A DNA stretch of 64,000 nt from Cyrtodaria siliqua (GCA_037043455.1 JAWPHD010006777.1:62001-126000); one strand, 5' to 3'. Positions 24,088 through 35,503 are shown, counted from the first letter of the stretch. Translations and numbers: made by a program. Notes: generated by a model from the letters alone, not told the origin.

Positions 24088-26425
24088 ATAGAAGCGAAGA
24101 TAGAAGCGAAGATATTTAACGCCACTTTGCAAAATCACGGTTATAAAAACACTGTTACTTCCTATTTTAAATCATATATTTATATCTCTTCCAAACCCAA
24201 ATGAAAACATAATCGCAAAAATTAATAACATATTTTATGATTTTTTATGGGAAGGGCCTGCAAAAATTTAAAAAACAGTTATAGTTAAACAATATTCTGA
24301 GGGCGGTCTCAAAATGATAAATCTGAAAGCTTTCATACTTAGTCTTAAATCAACCTGGTTAAGAATACTCATAACTAATGAGGGGACTTGGAAGCAGCTT
24401 GTTGAAAACCTAATAGACATTAAAAAACTAACATCTTTCGGTAAAGATTACTGTGAAACATTAATAAAAAAATGAAACTTATTGAGTATAGTATACCTAA
24501 CTAACCAGAAGAATTTGGGTCAACCCCACTATTCTATAATAAAAATATTCTGATTGGCTCTAAGCCTTTCTTTAATAAAATATGGTATAGGAATTGCATC
24601 AGGTTTATAAATGACCTTATCAAGGAAAATGGTGATTTTTACTCTTTAACTGAGCTTGAAGAAAATACTGGTATTAAAACAAATTTTCTAATTTATGAAG
24701 TCGTAGTAGCTACAATTAAAAAAAATAGAAAACCCAATTCTACCTGCGAATATTAAACCACTCATCAAAAACAAGAAAGGTTGCACTGATATGTACTTTA
24801 TTCTTAACAGAAATAATGAAAGTCCAACATCAAAAGCTAAATGGGAACAGATTTATGATATTAATACAGAAGCATGGAAAAGCATTTATTCGCCCCCTTT
24901 CAAAATAACTACTAGAACAATACTACAATGGTTTCAAACAAGGATTAATCATCGGCTTCTTTCAACACAGCATTATCTGCACAAAACAAAAAAAGCAGAA
25001 AACCCTTATTGTCACTACTGCCACCAGGACGAGACTATTGTTCATATGTTGTGGACATACCTTCAACTCAGACCTTTTTAACACAGATAAATACACACTG
25101 CTTATCAAAAATATAAATCTGAAACTATCAGTGCTTGCATTTATTTTTAACATATACTCAGCAAAAATAAAAAGTATCCACTTTGTTTTCCTGCAAAATC
25201 TGAGACTGTAAGAAAGAACTAACAATTGTAGCATGGTTTTCTTTTAATAACATCTTTGTTTGATGTTCACACAAAATTTCATCGAAATATACCGAATGCT
25301 TAAAAAATAAATCAAACTTTAAAAACATAGGTGTGAAAACGAAATTAACAAACTTAACAAATGTAAAGATTAGCGACAATAACACAGATTTACCAGTCAC
25401 AGATTTACGAGTAACGGTGGACACATGAGATATTAGCGAGGTTTTGAATATTTGTCTGCGTATTTGAATCGACTTAGACTGCTGAATCTGTGCTATTGTC
25501 GTTATCTTTACATGTGTTGAGTTTTGTTAATTTCGTTTTCACACCTATGTTTTTAAACTGTGATTTTTATTTTTTATTTTTCGGTATATTTCGATGAAAT
25601 TTTGTGTGAACATCAAAAAAAGATGTTATTAAAAGTAAATCATGCTACAATTGTTAGTTCTTTCTTACTGTCTCAGATTAACGCAGGAAAACAAAGTGGA
25701 TACTTTTTATTTTTGCTGAGTATAGGTAAAGAACAATCAACTGTAGAGCTACAAATTATCTTAGAAATTAAATATTACATATTTTCTTCAAAACGACTGA
25801 AAACAACGCTCTCTGTTACTCCAATGATATACAGACTTCGTTATTTATTCGAAACGCATAAACAAATCGTAATCAGAAACAATCAACTAGAAAGTTTTGA
25901 AAATACATGGAGCAATTTTAAAACCATTTTAAATTAATCTAGCCTACCATTTTTTCCATCCACCCCTATAATTTCTTACAATGAACCAAGACACTGACAG
26001 TTGTGTTTTGTGTGTATATATGTATATATATGTATATATATGTGTGTGTATAGGTATGTATGTATATACATGTATATATTAACTATATAAATAGTGTTTA
26101 TTAAACAGTAATTTATACAACTTTATAATTAGATGGGCTAGTGGACGGCAATCAAAATGTAGTTTAAAGAGTTTTTCTCTTCTTTTTTTTAACATCTGCT
26201 CTGTCTCAACCATCTAATACATGTATCTAATCTGTATTATCATTTGATGATGCTGAATTGTAAATATATATGTATGTGTTTAGTAAATGAATATTACATG
26301 CTGTAAAATATTGTAAGGTGTGGCAAGGGATGGTCCTCCCCGACCCTTGCTTCACCTATTGACGGAGAGATTAAACGGGTCGTCAAAAGACGGCTAAAAA
26401 AAATAAAAAAATAAAAATAAAAATT
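24088..26425 (+). pseudogene. LINE 3' end, L1/Tx1-like, decayed, with A-rich tail
   Basis: Broken frames show the end of a non-LTR reverse transcriptase ORF2. The first blocks read KITVIKTLLLPILNHIFIS (about 24130-24190), FYDFLWEGPAK (about 24235-24268) and YSEGGLKMINLKAF (about 24294-24335). They are followed by the C-terminal region with WFQTRINHRLLSTQHYLHK (about 24930-24988) and the Cys-rich CHYCHQDETIVHMLW (about 25012-25056). The last block, ending NTWSNFKTILN, stops at 25937. Stops and frameshifts are frequent, so it is dead. The 3' UTR runs to an A-rich tail at about 26394-26425 and includes a TG/TA microsatellite at 26010-26085. The RT core and 5' half are absent (5' truncation). A MITE at 25153-25724 splits the C-terminal coding part. 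Confidence 0.82.
25153..25724. mobile_element. MITE with about 235-bp inverted repeats, inserted in the LINE
   Basis: The two arms, about 25153-25388 and 25490-25724, are near-perfect reverse complements. The outer ends are TATACTCAGCAAAAATAAAA and its mirror, and the unique centre is about 100 bp. LINE coding sequence resumes immediately after it (GKEQSTVELQ..., leading to the true LINE C-terminus), so the LINE was there first. The arms are far better conserved than the host LINE, so this insertion is younger. Confidence 0.85.
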
Positions 26426-26864
26426 GTCATGCATCAGTTTGTGCAATAATCTAGTTTGTTATGCATGATACAAATTGACATATATATATATATAATACGG
26501 TTTAACCGCATTTTCAGATCATGTTTAAAAGTGCACGTACGTTCGATAGAATGATATTACAAGTTAAAAGTGCACACAGGTATGTTTTCGGTCATTGTTA
26601 ATGTATATGGCATTTGTACCATGTGTGCATACTAAATAAGTATTAAAATAAACTTCGTATTTGTGATATTTGGATAGGGGATTACCATAATATTCCCAGC
26701 TTATCAACAGTACATTTAGAAATTCTTAATTCTTTATGTGAATTCCACTAAATAACATTTTATGTTTTGTTTGCATTAACCACCATGTGATTTTCTTTGC
26801 CAGTTTATTGACTTATTCTGCTGGTAAATAAATACAACGCTACAACATGACAAATACAGCAAAC
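26426..26864. other. Intergenic, no gene
   Basis: It contains a short TA run (about 26481-26496) and otherwise unstructured AT-rich sequence following the LINE tail. Confidence 0.4.
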
Positions 26865-27295
26865 GATGGGGTTTAACGTCGCCAGATTACCTTTTGGTCA
26901 TGGTCATGGTGGTGTTTTACGTCATTTTCAACACATGTAAGGTTATATATGACGGTCGATTTTTGTGGTGGAGTTCCTACTGTCGTTTTGAACATATTTT
27001 AGTGATAACACGACGGTGTGCACTGGTAGCAGCAGGCTCAATGCTCTATCGAACTGGAATATCTCGCAGTATAGATACATGACATGATACCCTCACCCAG
27101 TCACATTATACTGACACCGGGCCAATCATTCATAGCACTACACTTTGTATGCCGATCTTAAAGCAAGGGAACTGCTACAGTAATACCGTTTTATAAAGTC
27201 TCTGTGATGCGGTCGAGTATCAAAGCCACGCCCTCCCGCGTGGGAGTCGGACGCTATACCACTGAAATTCGTCACCACCGCGGTTCATCGAACAG
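26865..27295 (-). mobile_element. SINE-like repeat with tRNA-like head (family C)
   Basis: The left part has the phrase CATTTTCAACACATGTAAGG, then TTATATATGACGGTCG, shared with 53950-53990, 58675-58880 and 60190-60410. The right part, read on the - strand, has a tRNA-like segment: an A-box-like GTGGTATAGCGTCCGAC and a B-box-like GGCTTTGATACTCGACC. I take the whole as a tRNA-headed SINE on the - strand, though the middle is divergent and it could be two elements side by side. Confidence 0.5.
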
Positions 27296-27499
27296 TTAAG
27301 AATACGGGACGACATTTATATGCATACTTATGTAGCTTACTAGAGAAAACAGCAAAACATAATTGGTATATGGATGAGGGTCTCCCATGGGTATTGGGGA
27401 ACAATGGAGCATGACCATTTATTTTGGGGAACAAGAGAATATTGGGTCATATTTTCAGGGAACAAGGAGGGAACATGAACTCTCTGGGAGGGCCTCATG

Positions 27500-28240
27500 G
27501 ATATTTCGGAGATTTCTGAACAAAAATGGCTGTGTTGAGCACATCGATGTATCTCGAGAATTCTGAGCAGACGTGACTAATATAGACACATCGATGTAGC
27601 ATCAAGAAATCTGAACATCTAACTGACTGCTTATCACGAGCAAACATCGATGCGACTCCAGAATTCTGAGCAGAATTGACGTATCCATCAATGTTACACG
27701 AGAATACTAAGCAGAATTGACTCAGACAAGCTCATCGACGAGACGCTCATTGTGATCAGAACTAAGCTTAGCTCATCGATGTGACACGGACATTTGCGCA
27801 GTCTGAACAGAACTAAACTACTATCATCATATGTCTAGAAATTCCTGAGCAGACCTGACAAAGCTAAGGTCGTCAGTGTTATACGAGAATTCCGAGAACT
27901 GTCTTAGTTAAGCGCATCGATGTGGCTCGATAATTCTGAGCCAAACTGACACAGTCGGGAACTTCTGTGTGACACAAAACATCTAAACAAAATCGACTAA
28001 GCTGAGCTTATCGTTGTGATACGAAAATTCTAAGCAAAACGGACTAAGACTATAAGAATCTTTCATGGGTATCCGGCGAAGATAGCCCGAGGGTTGGAAT
28101 AGTGTATCCATGTTACACGAGAATTTCGAGCAGACTACTAAGCCAAGCCTTATAATGTGACACGAGACTGACCCGAGCTCATCGATGGCCACATGAGAAT
28201 TCCACCCAGAACTGACTGAGATGGGCTGATCAATATGACA
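27500..28240. repeat. Degenerate satellite, unit about 45-50 bp
   Basis: Units recur with the shape CATCGATGT...ACGAGAATTCTGAGCAGAACTGAC. The phrase GAGAATTCTGAGCAGA or a close variant is seen around 27551, 27660, 27710, 27880 and 28120, and CATCGATGT variants around 27542, 27588, 27775 and 27917. The copies are heavily diverged and of unequal length, so this is an old array. Confidence 0.7.
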
Positions 28241-28598
28241 ACGGAACGAGATATAAGCGGGCATTATTTGTATACGCCCATAGGGACGTATTATGTCGTG
28301 GCGTTGTCCGTTCTTCTGTCCGCCCGTTCACTTTTAACTAACAACTGAGTGTGGCTATTATCTTTCAAAGTATAAGGTCTACAATAATGAAACTGTGTAC
28401 ACATATTCAGCATGATCAAATGAATAAATCTGATAAAACCCATAACTGACTCTCTAGTTCATACTTTTTTAAAAAGTATTCTCCTTTGAAAAAAGATTTA
28501 ACCTGAAATGTAACCTTGCGTTGTGCAAGTGATTGTAAGCAGGGGAGCTCCGTATGATTTTTTCTTTCGTTTCAATCCTATTAATTATTTATATACAT

Positions 28599-29155
28599 AT
28601 ACTGAGGGAAAAAAAAGTTGCACCCCGAAAATAATACATTTTTAGTTGTAAAATCAAGAAACCACTACCTTAGACACAATACTTTATTTTATCACATAAC
28701 ATGTGGTGTGGGAGTGTAATAACACCATTCAATATGTTCGATATTCCACTAGTGGTATAACATAACGTTCATGACGTAACATAACGTTAATGACGTCATG
28801 AACGTCACGTTAATGTTCGTTTTCTGACGTAATGTGACGCTATAAGTAATAAATAGAATCTAACATTCGTTCTCATTCATTATTGAATTTATTAAAACTC
28901 GTTAGCAAAAATGATATAATGCTCGGCAAGAGCCTCGCATTATATCATTTTGCCAACTCGTTTAATAAATTCAATAATGAATGAGTACTCATGTAAGATC
29001 CTCTATAAACACACTTCAATAACAGTCGAACATCTCAATGACGTAACGAATAAATGAACGTAGGGGTCAAGCCCGTAAAGTCCCAAAATGTCAGTATATC
29101 TTGTATACAGTATTATTTCATCTAAACAACTTACTAAACTTTTTTCCCCTCAGTA
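28599..29155. mobile_element. MITE family A, second copy, interrupted by a foldback
   Basis: The ends ATACTGAGGGAAAAAAAAGT and the reverse of CTGAGGGGAAAAAAGTTTAG match the intact copy at 20703-20937. The left internal block (AATACATTTTTAGTTGTAAA) and right block (AACAGTCGAACATCTCAATG) align to that copy. About 320 bp of unrelated sequence lies between them (about 28690-29010). Confidence 0.78.
28690..29010. mobile_element. Foldback element with 50-bp hairpin arms
   Basis: The insert in the family A MITE holds a hairpin: arms 28872-28922 and 28937-28985 (CTCATTCATTATTGAATTTA at the tip of the left arm) pair almost perfectly around the loop TCGGCAAGAGCCTC. The left half also has a cluster of CGTTAATGACGTCATGAACG-type short palindromes (28755-28815). 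Confidence 0.7.
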
Positions 29156-29366
29156 GATATATGTTGAAATAAAATATGTTTAAACAAAGTGATTATGCTA
29201 ATACCTTTCAAAGTACATGAAACAATGAAACTTTGCACACATCTTCAACATGATCAATGAACACATCTTATAAAGGACATAACTCTCCGAATCATTTTTT
29301 TAAAAATATTTCCCTTTGAAAGCGGTTTTTCCTGGAACTTAACCTTGCCAACGACGGGCGTGTATA

Positions 29367-29391
29367 AATATATATATATATATATATATAT
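29367..29391. repeat. (TA)n microsatellite
   Basis: An uninterrupted TA run of about 12 units follows the pearl-like element. Flanking GGGCG/GCCCGC motifs suggest it was inside the element end. Confidence 0.9.
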
Positions 29392-29854
29392 GCCCGCTCG
29401 GCGGTGGTCTTGTTTTTATCAGCAAGTGGTGCATTATCATTCAGGTCAATATTGCATATTTATGTGTAACTGGTTAAGCCGTGTAAGCCTATTAATTCCC
29501 ATCAACATAATACGCTAAGCATACCGACTCAGCTTATGACTGTTGACATTTCTTTTTCTTTTTATAATTTACTTGAATGCTACACTAACATTAAAATGTT
29601 GGAATGGGTATACAAATTCAACTTACTTGATGGTTATCCAAAATTACCAAGAAAAAGAAAGTATCACACTACTAGTTTTAATTAAAAGCCAACAATGTAA
29701 AACACGATTAATTACACAGCCTTCCTTGTTAAACCAAACCCACGTTCTATAAGATCGATATAAAATCGATATTGATCAATACTTGAATTAAGTTTGAATG
29801 TTTATCCGGACTACGTGTCAATAAAGCAGGTACGTATATACCGATGTACCTACA

Positions 29855-30347
29855 AGATATACTGACGAGATAAAGAAACGCCTCATCGGGAATTTCCGCT
29901 ATATATTGTATATACCGCACACTTAATGCCACATAATATTCCAAAGAAATCCCAAGATGTTTTGTAAAACAAAGTTGCAGTTGGTTAGAGAAAGGACACA
30001 ACTGTGATGTTGTAGACGTTTTAATCACAGTACACTTTATAACAAGAAATTCATAAATATTGAAGTTCCTCTTTGAAAAATTGACTATTTTAGTACTGTA
30101 TTTAACGTAAAGAGTTTTCAGAAATTTGCATCCAAAGTTTGCTCACATGCTTGAGCCAAACAGATACTCTGCCAATAATCAAACTTTGAAGAAATACTAT
30201 TTGCTGTGTTTTGTGTTGTTTTAGTATTTTTTCCGAAAAGAAAGGTCTTACGTAGCCATGTACCATTCGATTAACAGCAGCATAGTGTACATACAATATA
30301 TAGCGGAAATTCCCGATGAGGCGTTTCTTTATCTCGTCAGTATATAT
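29855..30347 (-). mobile_element. Diverged MITE family B copy with about 60-bp inverted ends
   Basis: The left arm ATACTGACGAGATAAAGAAA, then CGCCTCATCGGGAATTTCC, matches in reverse the right arm ending at 30347. Internal phrases (TGCTTGAGCCAAACAG; GTACCATTCGATTAACAGC) are reverse complements of those in 23278-23725. The inverted ends are much better matched here than in the other copies. Confidence 0.7.
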
Positions 30348-30451
30348 CACGAGGTAACTACCCTAGTTTGTTGTCCAGATTATATATATGGTTTAGTTCT
30401 TCTGTCTTTTATAATCCGGACACAATTCGATGATTCGCTAAAACACATTAA

Positions 30452-30540
30452 TAGTATAATTTAGAACAGTGATGTATATGTAAGCCAAACGTCTGTCTGT
30501 TGATTGGCATACATATACATCACTGTTCTAAATTATACTA
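30452..30540. repeat. Palindrome with 32-bp arms
   Basis: TAGTATAATTTAGAACAGTG, then ATGTATATGTA, pairs with its mirror ending at 30540. The loop is about 24 nt, with GTCTGTCTGTTGATTGGC. Confidence 0.85.
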
Positions 30541-30541
30541 A

Positions 30542-30840
30542 GAATTATGAGTTGGTAATTCTTAATTCAACTCTCCAGTTTTTTTCATCTATGTTTCTTT
30601 TTGACTTTTATCCATGCAAGGTGCCATGTTATGGAAAGCTGTATAACCAAAAATAGTATTTTAGAGTCCCTATCCCGCCATCAACATGCATATTTTAAAA
30701 AATGTGTACACCGTTTCCATCTATACCTATTGACGACGAGGTATATCATTTTCAGAATCCAAACGCTATAGACGCTATTAAACAGTCAGGCAAAACCCCA
30801 AAACTGGAGAGTTGAATTAAGAATTACCAACTCATAATTC
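30542..30840. mobile_element. MITE with perfect 40-bp inverted repeats
   Basis: GAATTATGAGTTGGTAATTC followed by TTAATTCAACTCTCCAGTTT (30542-30581) is an exact reverse complement of 30801-30840. There is no coding capacity. The right arm is also homologous, in reverse, to 31490-31580, which suggests a larger related element 30785-31580 overlapping this one. Confidence 0.85.
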
Positions 30841-31580
30841 ATTATACGCATATTCAATCACGGGTATTTTAAGTACCCGTGAACAAACTTATGCATTAGT
30901 ATTTGACCTGAACACCTGGATGGAGTTTTGATAACATGTTTTGCAGTGTAATTTAGCATTTATTTGGCGGGTTAGTTAGTCCCTAGCCGTACTAAATCAC
31001 TTCTTAATCTCTGATTTGTCGTATTCGAAACCAATGATGACCATTTAAAAATGTAAATATAAGTTGAAATGTAAACCCACGTTGTCTCACCGAGGCCGAT
31101 AACTCATATTAAGCATGTTGTTTCATCTTCTTTCTTCAGAGAAGAAGTAATTTTAATCAGAGAAGAAGTAATTTTAAGTAATTTAACATCAGCTTGATTT
31201 CTGCTCATTTCAGAAAAATTCTTGATTTTGCTCAAGAAAAATCACAAATCAATTTTAAGTTAGTTTTATAATCAATTTTTCATTCATGTAAGATAAAACA
31301 CACACACACACACACACACTAAAGTTCATTGTTTTGTTATTTACGTCAGATTAAATGCCACATAGAGTCACACACCTCTATCAAAATACCCAATTCAATT
31401 TCAATTGCATTTAACGGCAACACTCTATTCAGATGTTCAGATCGTATAGTCAAGTATATGTGCCGATTAAAATTATAAGTTTATTCATAGGTTTAAAATA
31501 CTCGTGATTGAACAGGCGTGAATTGGTTAACTCTTAATTCGACGCTGCAGTTTAGGGGTTTGGTCTTGCTGGTTAAAGCC
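30785..31580. mobile_element. Possible larger TIR element sharing one arm
   Basis: The left arm (about 30785-30890) and right arm (about 31475-31580, reversed) share GCAAAACCCC...AACTG.AG.GTTGAATTAAGAnTTACCAA and then ATTCAATCACGGGTATTTTA. The right arm is diverged. The centre holds a (CA)n tract at 31301-31319. Confidence 0.5.
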
Positions 31581-32667
31581 GCTTATATTGTGTCTGTAGA
31601 TTTAGATTTTCAAATCATGTATATATATACCTTTCATCAGTAGGTTTACAAACGGTGTACATCTTTTGCAAAATGTGTCTGTTGATCGTGTGATAGGGGC
31701 TTTCACTTAAACTGTTTTAAGAGACCATCTTTGTTAAGACCAATGTTGTGGTCTCTATATTATTAATACATGTTTGGCTACAATTAAATTATTATTAGTA
31801 GTATTATATATATATATGTGGAGAAAAATATAAATGTGTTTGTATATAGCATTGTGCCTTAAGTATCCCACGGTTATTATTCCTTATTTTGCCTTTATCA
31901 TTCCCCCAGTTTATATATTCAGTTACCAACGAGTATGCAGTTTAAAATCCAGAACACAGAAATACGGAACATATTGAATTAAAATAAATATTAAATCTGT
32001 TTGTAAAGAACGTACCATATTTAAATGTAAATATAAGATCCGCGTAATCCTTCCTTTCAATGTAATCCGCCTGTAAATAGACCAATCTCCGGGTGATTTT
32101 CAATGATTTTGTTGAGAGGTTTACTCAAATAAAGGTCGGTTCTGCACAGATCTACACGAAAAAACAGTTTAAAACTTTACATTTAAGATCCAAAATGGAA
32201 CATTTTTTTTAAACTTAAAATAGGCCTACACGTCGGTTAAAATCGAACTCCGCCATATTGGAAAATCAAAATGAAAATATAATTATAATTGTAAAAGGAA
32301 ATGTACATTATGTATATATTCATGAATAGAACTAGACCGTCATTATATACGTTTGTGGAAATTAAAGAGCACGAAATGGATTTGCTTGAATAAGGCCTTT
32401 ATTCAGTCTGTTTGACGTATCGGCGGGCTTTCAATGCCGCGTGTAAATACGATCTGTCTAAAGATAATGGATATTTCACCTGGTAGTGCACTAAAAGAGC
32501 AAGTCTCAGCAGGAACCGAGATTGTGTTTACTCAATGATAAACGATCACTTTATCACCAGAATAGCATAGCGCTTGATTCTGTCTTCTTTCTTTTTTTTC
32601 TACCGAGAAAAACAGATATGTTGTCAGTAAGAATGTTTAAATCAGTTGAAAACATATGGATCGATAC
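31581..32667. other. Intergenic, no gene
   Basis: Non-coding. It contains a short TA run at about 31805-31818 and no defined element. Confidence 0.4.
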
Positions 32668-33977
32668 AATTAAGATATCGATTAGCGAGATGCCGATAGT
32701 GATATCAACATCGATGTGCTAGGATCTCCGATAGTGATATCAACATCGATATGCGAGGAGATGCCGATAATGATATCAGCATCGATATGCGAGGAGATGC
32801 CGATAGTGATATCAGCATGGATGTATATAGTGATATCAGCATCGATATGCAAGGAGATGCCGATAGTGATATCAGCATCGATATGCAAGGCGATACAGAT
32901 ATAGTGATATCAGCATCGATGTACTAGGACATCTCTATAGTGATATCAGTATCGATATGCAAGGAATGCAGATAGTGATATCAGCATCGATGTCTATAGT
33001 GATATCAGCATCGATATGCAAGGAGATGCCGACAGTGATATCAGCATCGATATGCAAGGAATGCAGATAGTGATATCAACATCGATGTACTAGGAGATCT
33101 CTATAGTGATATCAGTATCGATGTACTAGGAGATCTCTATAGTGATATCAGTATCGATATGCAAGGAGATGCCGACAATGATATCAGTATCGATATGCAA
33201 GGAGATGCCGACAATGATATCAGTATCGATATGCAAGGAGATGCCGACAATGATATCAGTATCGATATGCAAGGAGATGCCGACAATGATATCAGCATCG
33301 ATATACAAGGAGATCAACATAGATTAACGAGTTGAGTTGAATTGGGATTTTACGGCACACCAACACAACACGGTTATATGGGGCCAACAGGAATGAGGAG
33401 ACGCCGATAGTGATATCACTATCGATGTTCTAAGAGATGCCGATACCACTATCGATGTGCGAGGAGACGCCGATAGTGATATCACTATCGATGTTCTAAG
33501 AGATGCCGATACCACTATCTCGAGATGTGCGAGGAGATGCCGATAGTGGTATCACTATCGATGTTCTAAGAGATGCCGATACCACTATCGATGTGCTAAG
33601 AGACGCCGATAGTGATATCAGCATCGATATGCCAGGAAAGGCTGATACTGATATCAACATCGATGTGCTAGGAGATGTAGATATTGATAGCACTATCAAT
33701 GTGCTAAGAGATGCCGATAGTGCTATCACTATATCACTATCGATGTGCGAGGAGACGCCGATAGTGCTATCACTATCCATGTGCGAGGGCCGATAGTGAT
33801 ATCAATATCGATGTGATAGGAGATGCCGATAGCGATATCATTATCAGCCCCGATATGCTAGGAGATGCCGATAGTGATTTCAGCGTCTGTGTGCGAGAAG
33901 ATGCCGATATAGTGATACAAGCATCTGTGTGCGAGAAGATGTCGATAGTGATATCACTATCGGCATTCGGGTGGACA
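32668..33977. repeat. 36-bp palindrome-rich satellite, about 1.3 kb
   Basis: The consensus unit is GATGCCGATAGTGATATCAGCATCGATATGCAAGGA, 36 bp, with GATATC and ATCGAT in nearly every copy. At the left and centre the copies are homogeneous (four near-identical units at about 33145-33300). To the right a variant joins half-sites into the 20-bp perfect palindrome CGATAGTGATATCACTATCG (33405-33424, 33471-33490, 33945-33964). Because 36 is a multiple of three, long open frames appear on both strands (repeating ISVSICKEMPTM or DADITIGISLHI), but none has a start context, introns or composition of a real gene. Confidence 0.92.
33330..33396 (-). mobile_element. SINE/LINE tail fragment (family D) inside the satellite
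   Basis: GAGTTGAGTTGAATTGGGAT, then GGCACACCAACAC and GGTTATATGGGGCCAACAG, match the left end of the family D copies at 36941, 39635 and 40176. It interrupts the 36-bp array. Confidence 0.7.
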
Positions 33978-34237
33978 TGTTTGAACGCATGGCACGTTTA
34001 AAGGCACTTAGATATCGAAACGAAAATATAAAATATTTCAAAGTGTGTCGATTAGCATCGCCTATGAGTGTTCGGACCGATAATGGGTATCATTTTTTGA
34101 GTGTTACTTGATCGAGAATAGTGTCATACGCCGAACGACACCATTGTGATTATGAAGCGAATAAAAGGATTGGAAACAAACACAGTACTCCGCATGCAAT
34201 AATGTTCGTAAGAAAGATGAGACAAGCGTCGCCTTTT

Positions 34238-34914
34238 TATGTCTCTCCCACTTTGTGGAGGGGAGAAATATTACTTTTGATCTGTCTGTCTGTCTGTCGT
34301 CTGTTGTCTGTATGTCACAAACCTTCTGTTGTCTGTATGTCACAAACCTTGCCCAGACTTGTTCTCCTTAACCCCTTGCAACTTTGCGGAGATGATCAGT
34401 ACCAAGCCTAGTTATGCATATCGTCGATGTGTTCCGGCTGAATGATTTTTGGCAGAGTTATGGCCCTTTAAAGGTTTTAATATACAAAAACGTTATCCGA
34501 ACTAGTTCTCCTGAACCCCTGACCGGAGATCAACAAAACTTTGCAGGGATGATCAATACCAAGCCCAGTTAAGCATATCATCGCCGTGTTCCGGTTGAAT
34601 GATTTTTGGCAGAGTTATGGCACATTAAAAGTTTTAATACACAAACCTTGTCAGGACTAGTTCCAGATTTCAACGAAACTTGGCAATGATGATCAGAACC
34701 AAGCATAGTGCCAGTATGCATCTCACCGCCGTGTTCCGGTTGAAAGATTTTTGGCAGAGTTATGGCCTTTTAAATGTTTCCCGACTAGCTCTCCTGAACC
34801 GCTGACCGGATTTCAACAAAACTGTATAAAGCCTACTTGCGCATATCGTCGCTGTGTTCTGGTTGAATGATTTTTGGCAGAGTTATGGCCCTGTAAAGGT
34901 TTTAATACACAACA
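34238..34914 (+). mobile_element. pearl-like element, about 155-bp core, 4 copies
   Basis: CTGTCTGTCTGTCTGTCGTC at 34280-34299 is followed by four tandem units of about 150 bp. Each has GACTAGTTCTCCTGAACC, a CAACAAAACTTTGCAGGGAT-like phrase, CGTGTTCCGGTTGAATGATT and TTTGGCAGAGTTATGGCCC. Unit ends are seen near 34475, 34635, 34775 and 34900. Microsatellite plus ~160-bp cores is the classic pearl layout. Confidence 0.75.
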
Positions 34915-35421
34915 TTAGGGGTTCTGTTCAATAACTTTTGTTAGGAATGATGTATTTCGACAATACTTGCTGGGTAGGTACTTATATAGAAAGGAAACGT
35001 GAGCTTGCATTTCTGGCATATCTACCCGTTTCTATTCTTAATGAATGAGATGATAGACGTAATCTATACAAACACGATCTTAAGCATAGTATTTCATGGG
35101 GGTGAACATTTGTGTATAACTGGAATCCAATTGTAAGCTATAGCCCATACACGAAATTTCGGAAGGACGAACAGACAGACAATGAACAATACTCAAGTCC
35201 ACTCTGGTTACACTGGTAATAACGTATAGATGCAATACAAGCCTGTAAAAGTAGATATAAAAGTCGAACAGTCGAAGTTTGAATAACTATATTTACCACT
35301 TTTGCACATGTGCAATTTTGGTAGAGAATGATGGTAGGATAACATATATACGTTTCAGGTTAAAAACGTCGAAGTATTTACCTTCTGTATTTCCGCACAA
35401 TTATATTACATAAATTGTACC
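34915..35421. other. Intergenic, no gene
   Basis: Non-coding sequence between two elements. An ACAGACAGAC stretch near 35172 may be the end of another pearl-like fragment. Confidence 0.35.
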
Positions 35422-35503
35422 TTAAAGCTACACAACCCAGTTTCATCAAATTGTTAACAAGTTAGAAAGTGACAGTATGGAGAACCATAACGTGTAGCTT
35501 TAA
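35422..35503. mobile_element. Mini inverted-repeat element, 82 bp
   Basis: TTAAAGCTACAC at the left is mirrored by GTGTAGCTTTAA at the right. A single related end, GTTAAAGCTACACTATCC, occurs near 55366. Confidence 0.55.

Larger units (their letters stand above)
28258..29345 (+). mobile_element. pearl-like element interrupted by family A MITE
   Basis: The left end carries a TGTCC/GTCCGCCC microsatellite-like stretch (about 28305-28330). Two diverged core repeats of about 190 bp follow, at 28345-28535 and 29170-29340. Both contain an ATGAAACTnTGnACACAT...TCAnCATGATCAA phrase and a later CTCCTTTGAAA/TCCCTTTGAAA phrase. The sequence between them is occupied by the 28599-29155 MITE. Confidence 0.55.

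Noticed and set aside
24791..25081. Independent 96-codon gene
   Set aside because: It is the C-terminal block of the LINE ORF2, with the same broken frame continuing on both sides.
25560..25937. 125-codon gene
   Set aside because: It is a chimera of the right arm of a MITE and the last LINE block.
32682..33796. Several 60-97-codon open frames in both directions in the 36-bp satellite
   Set aside because: The period is a multiple of three, so stop-free frames follow from repetition; there is no start context, splicing or non-repeat coding content.
32668..33977. CRISPR-like regular array
   Set aside because: The units are contiguous with no unique spacers, and the DNA is eukaryotic.
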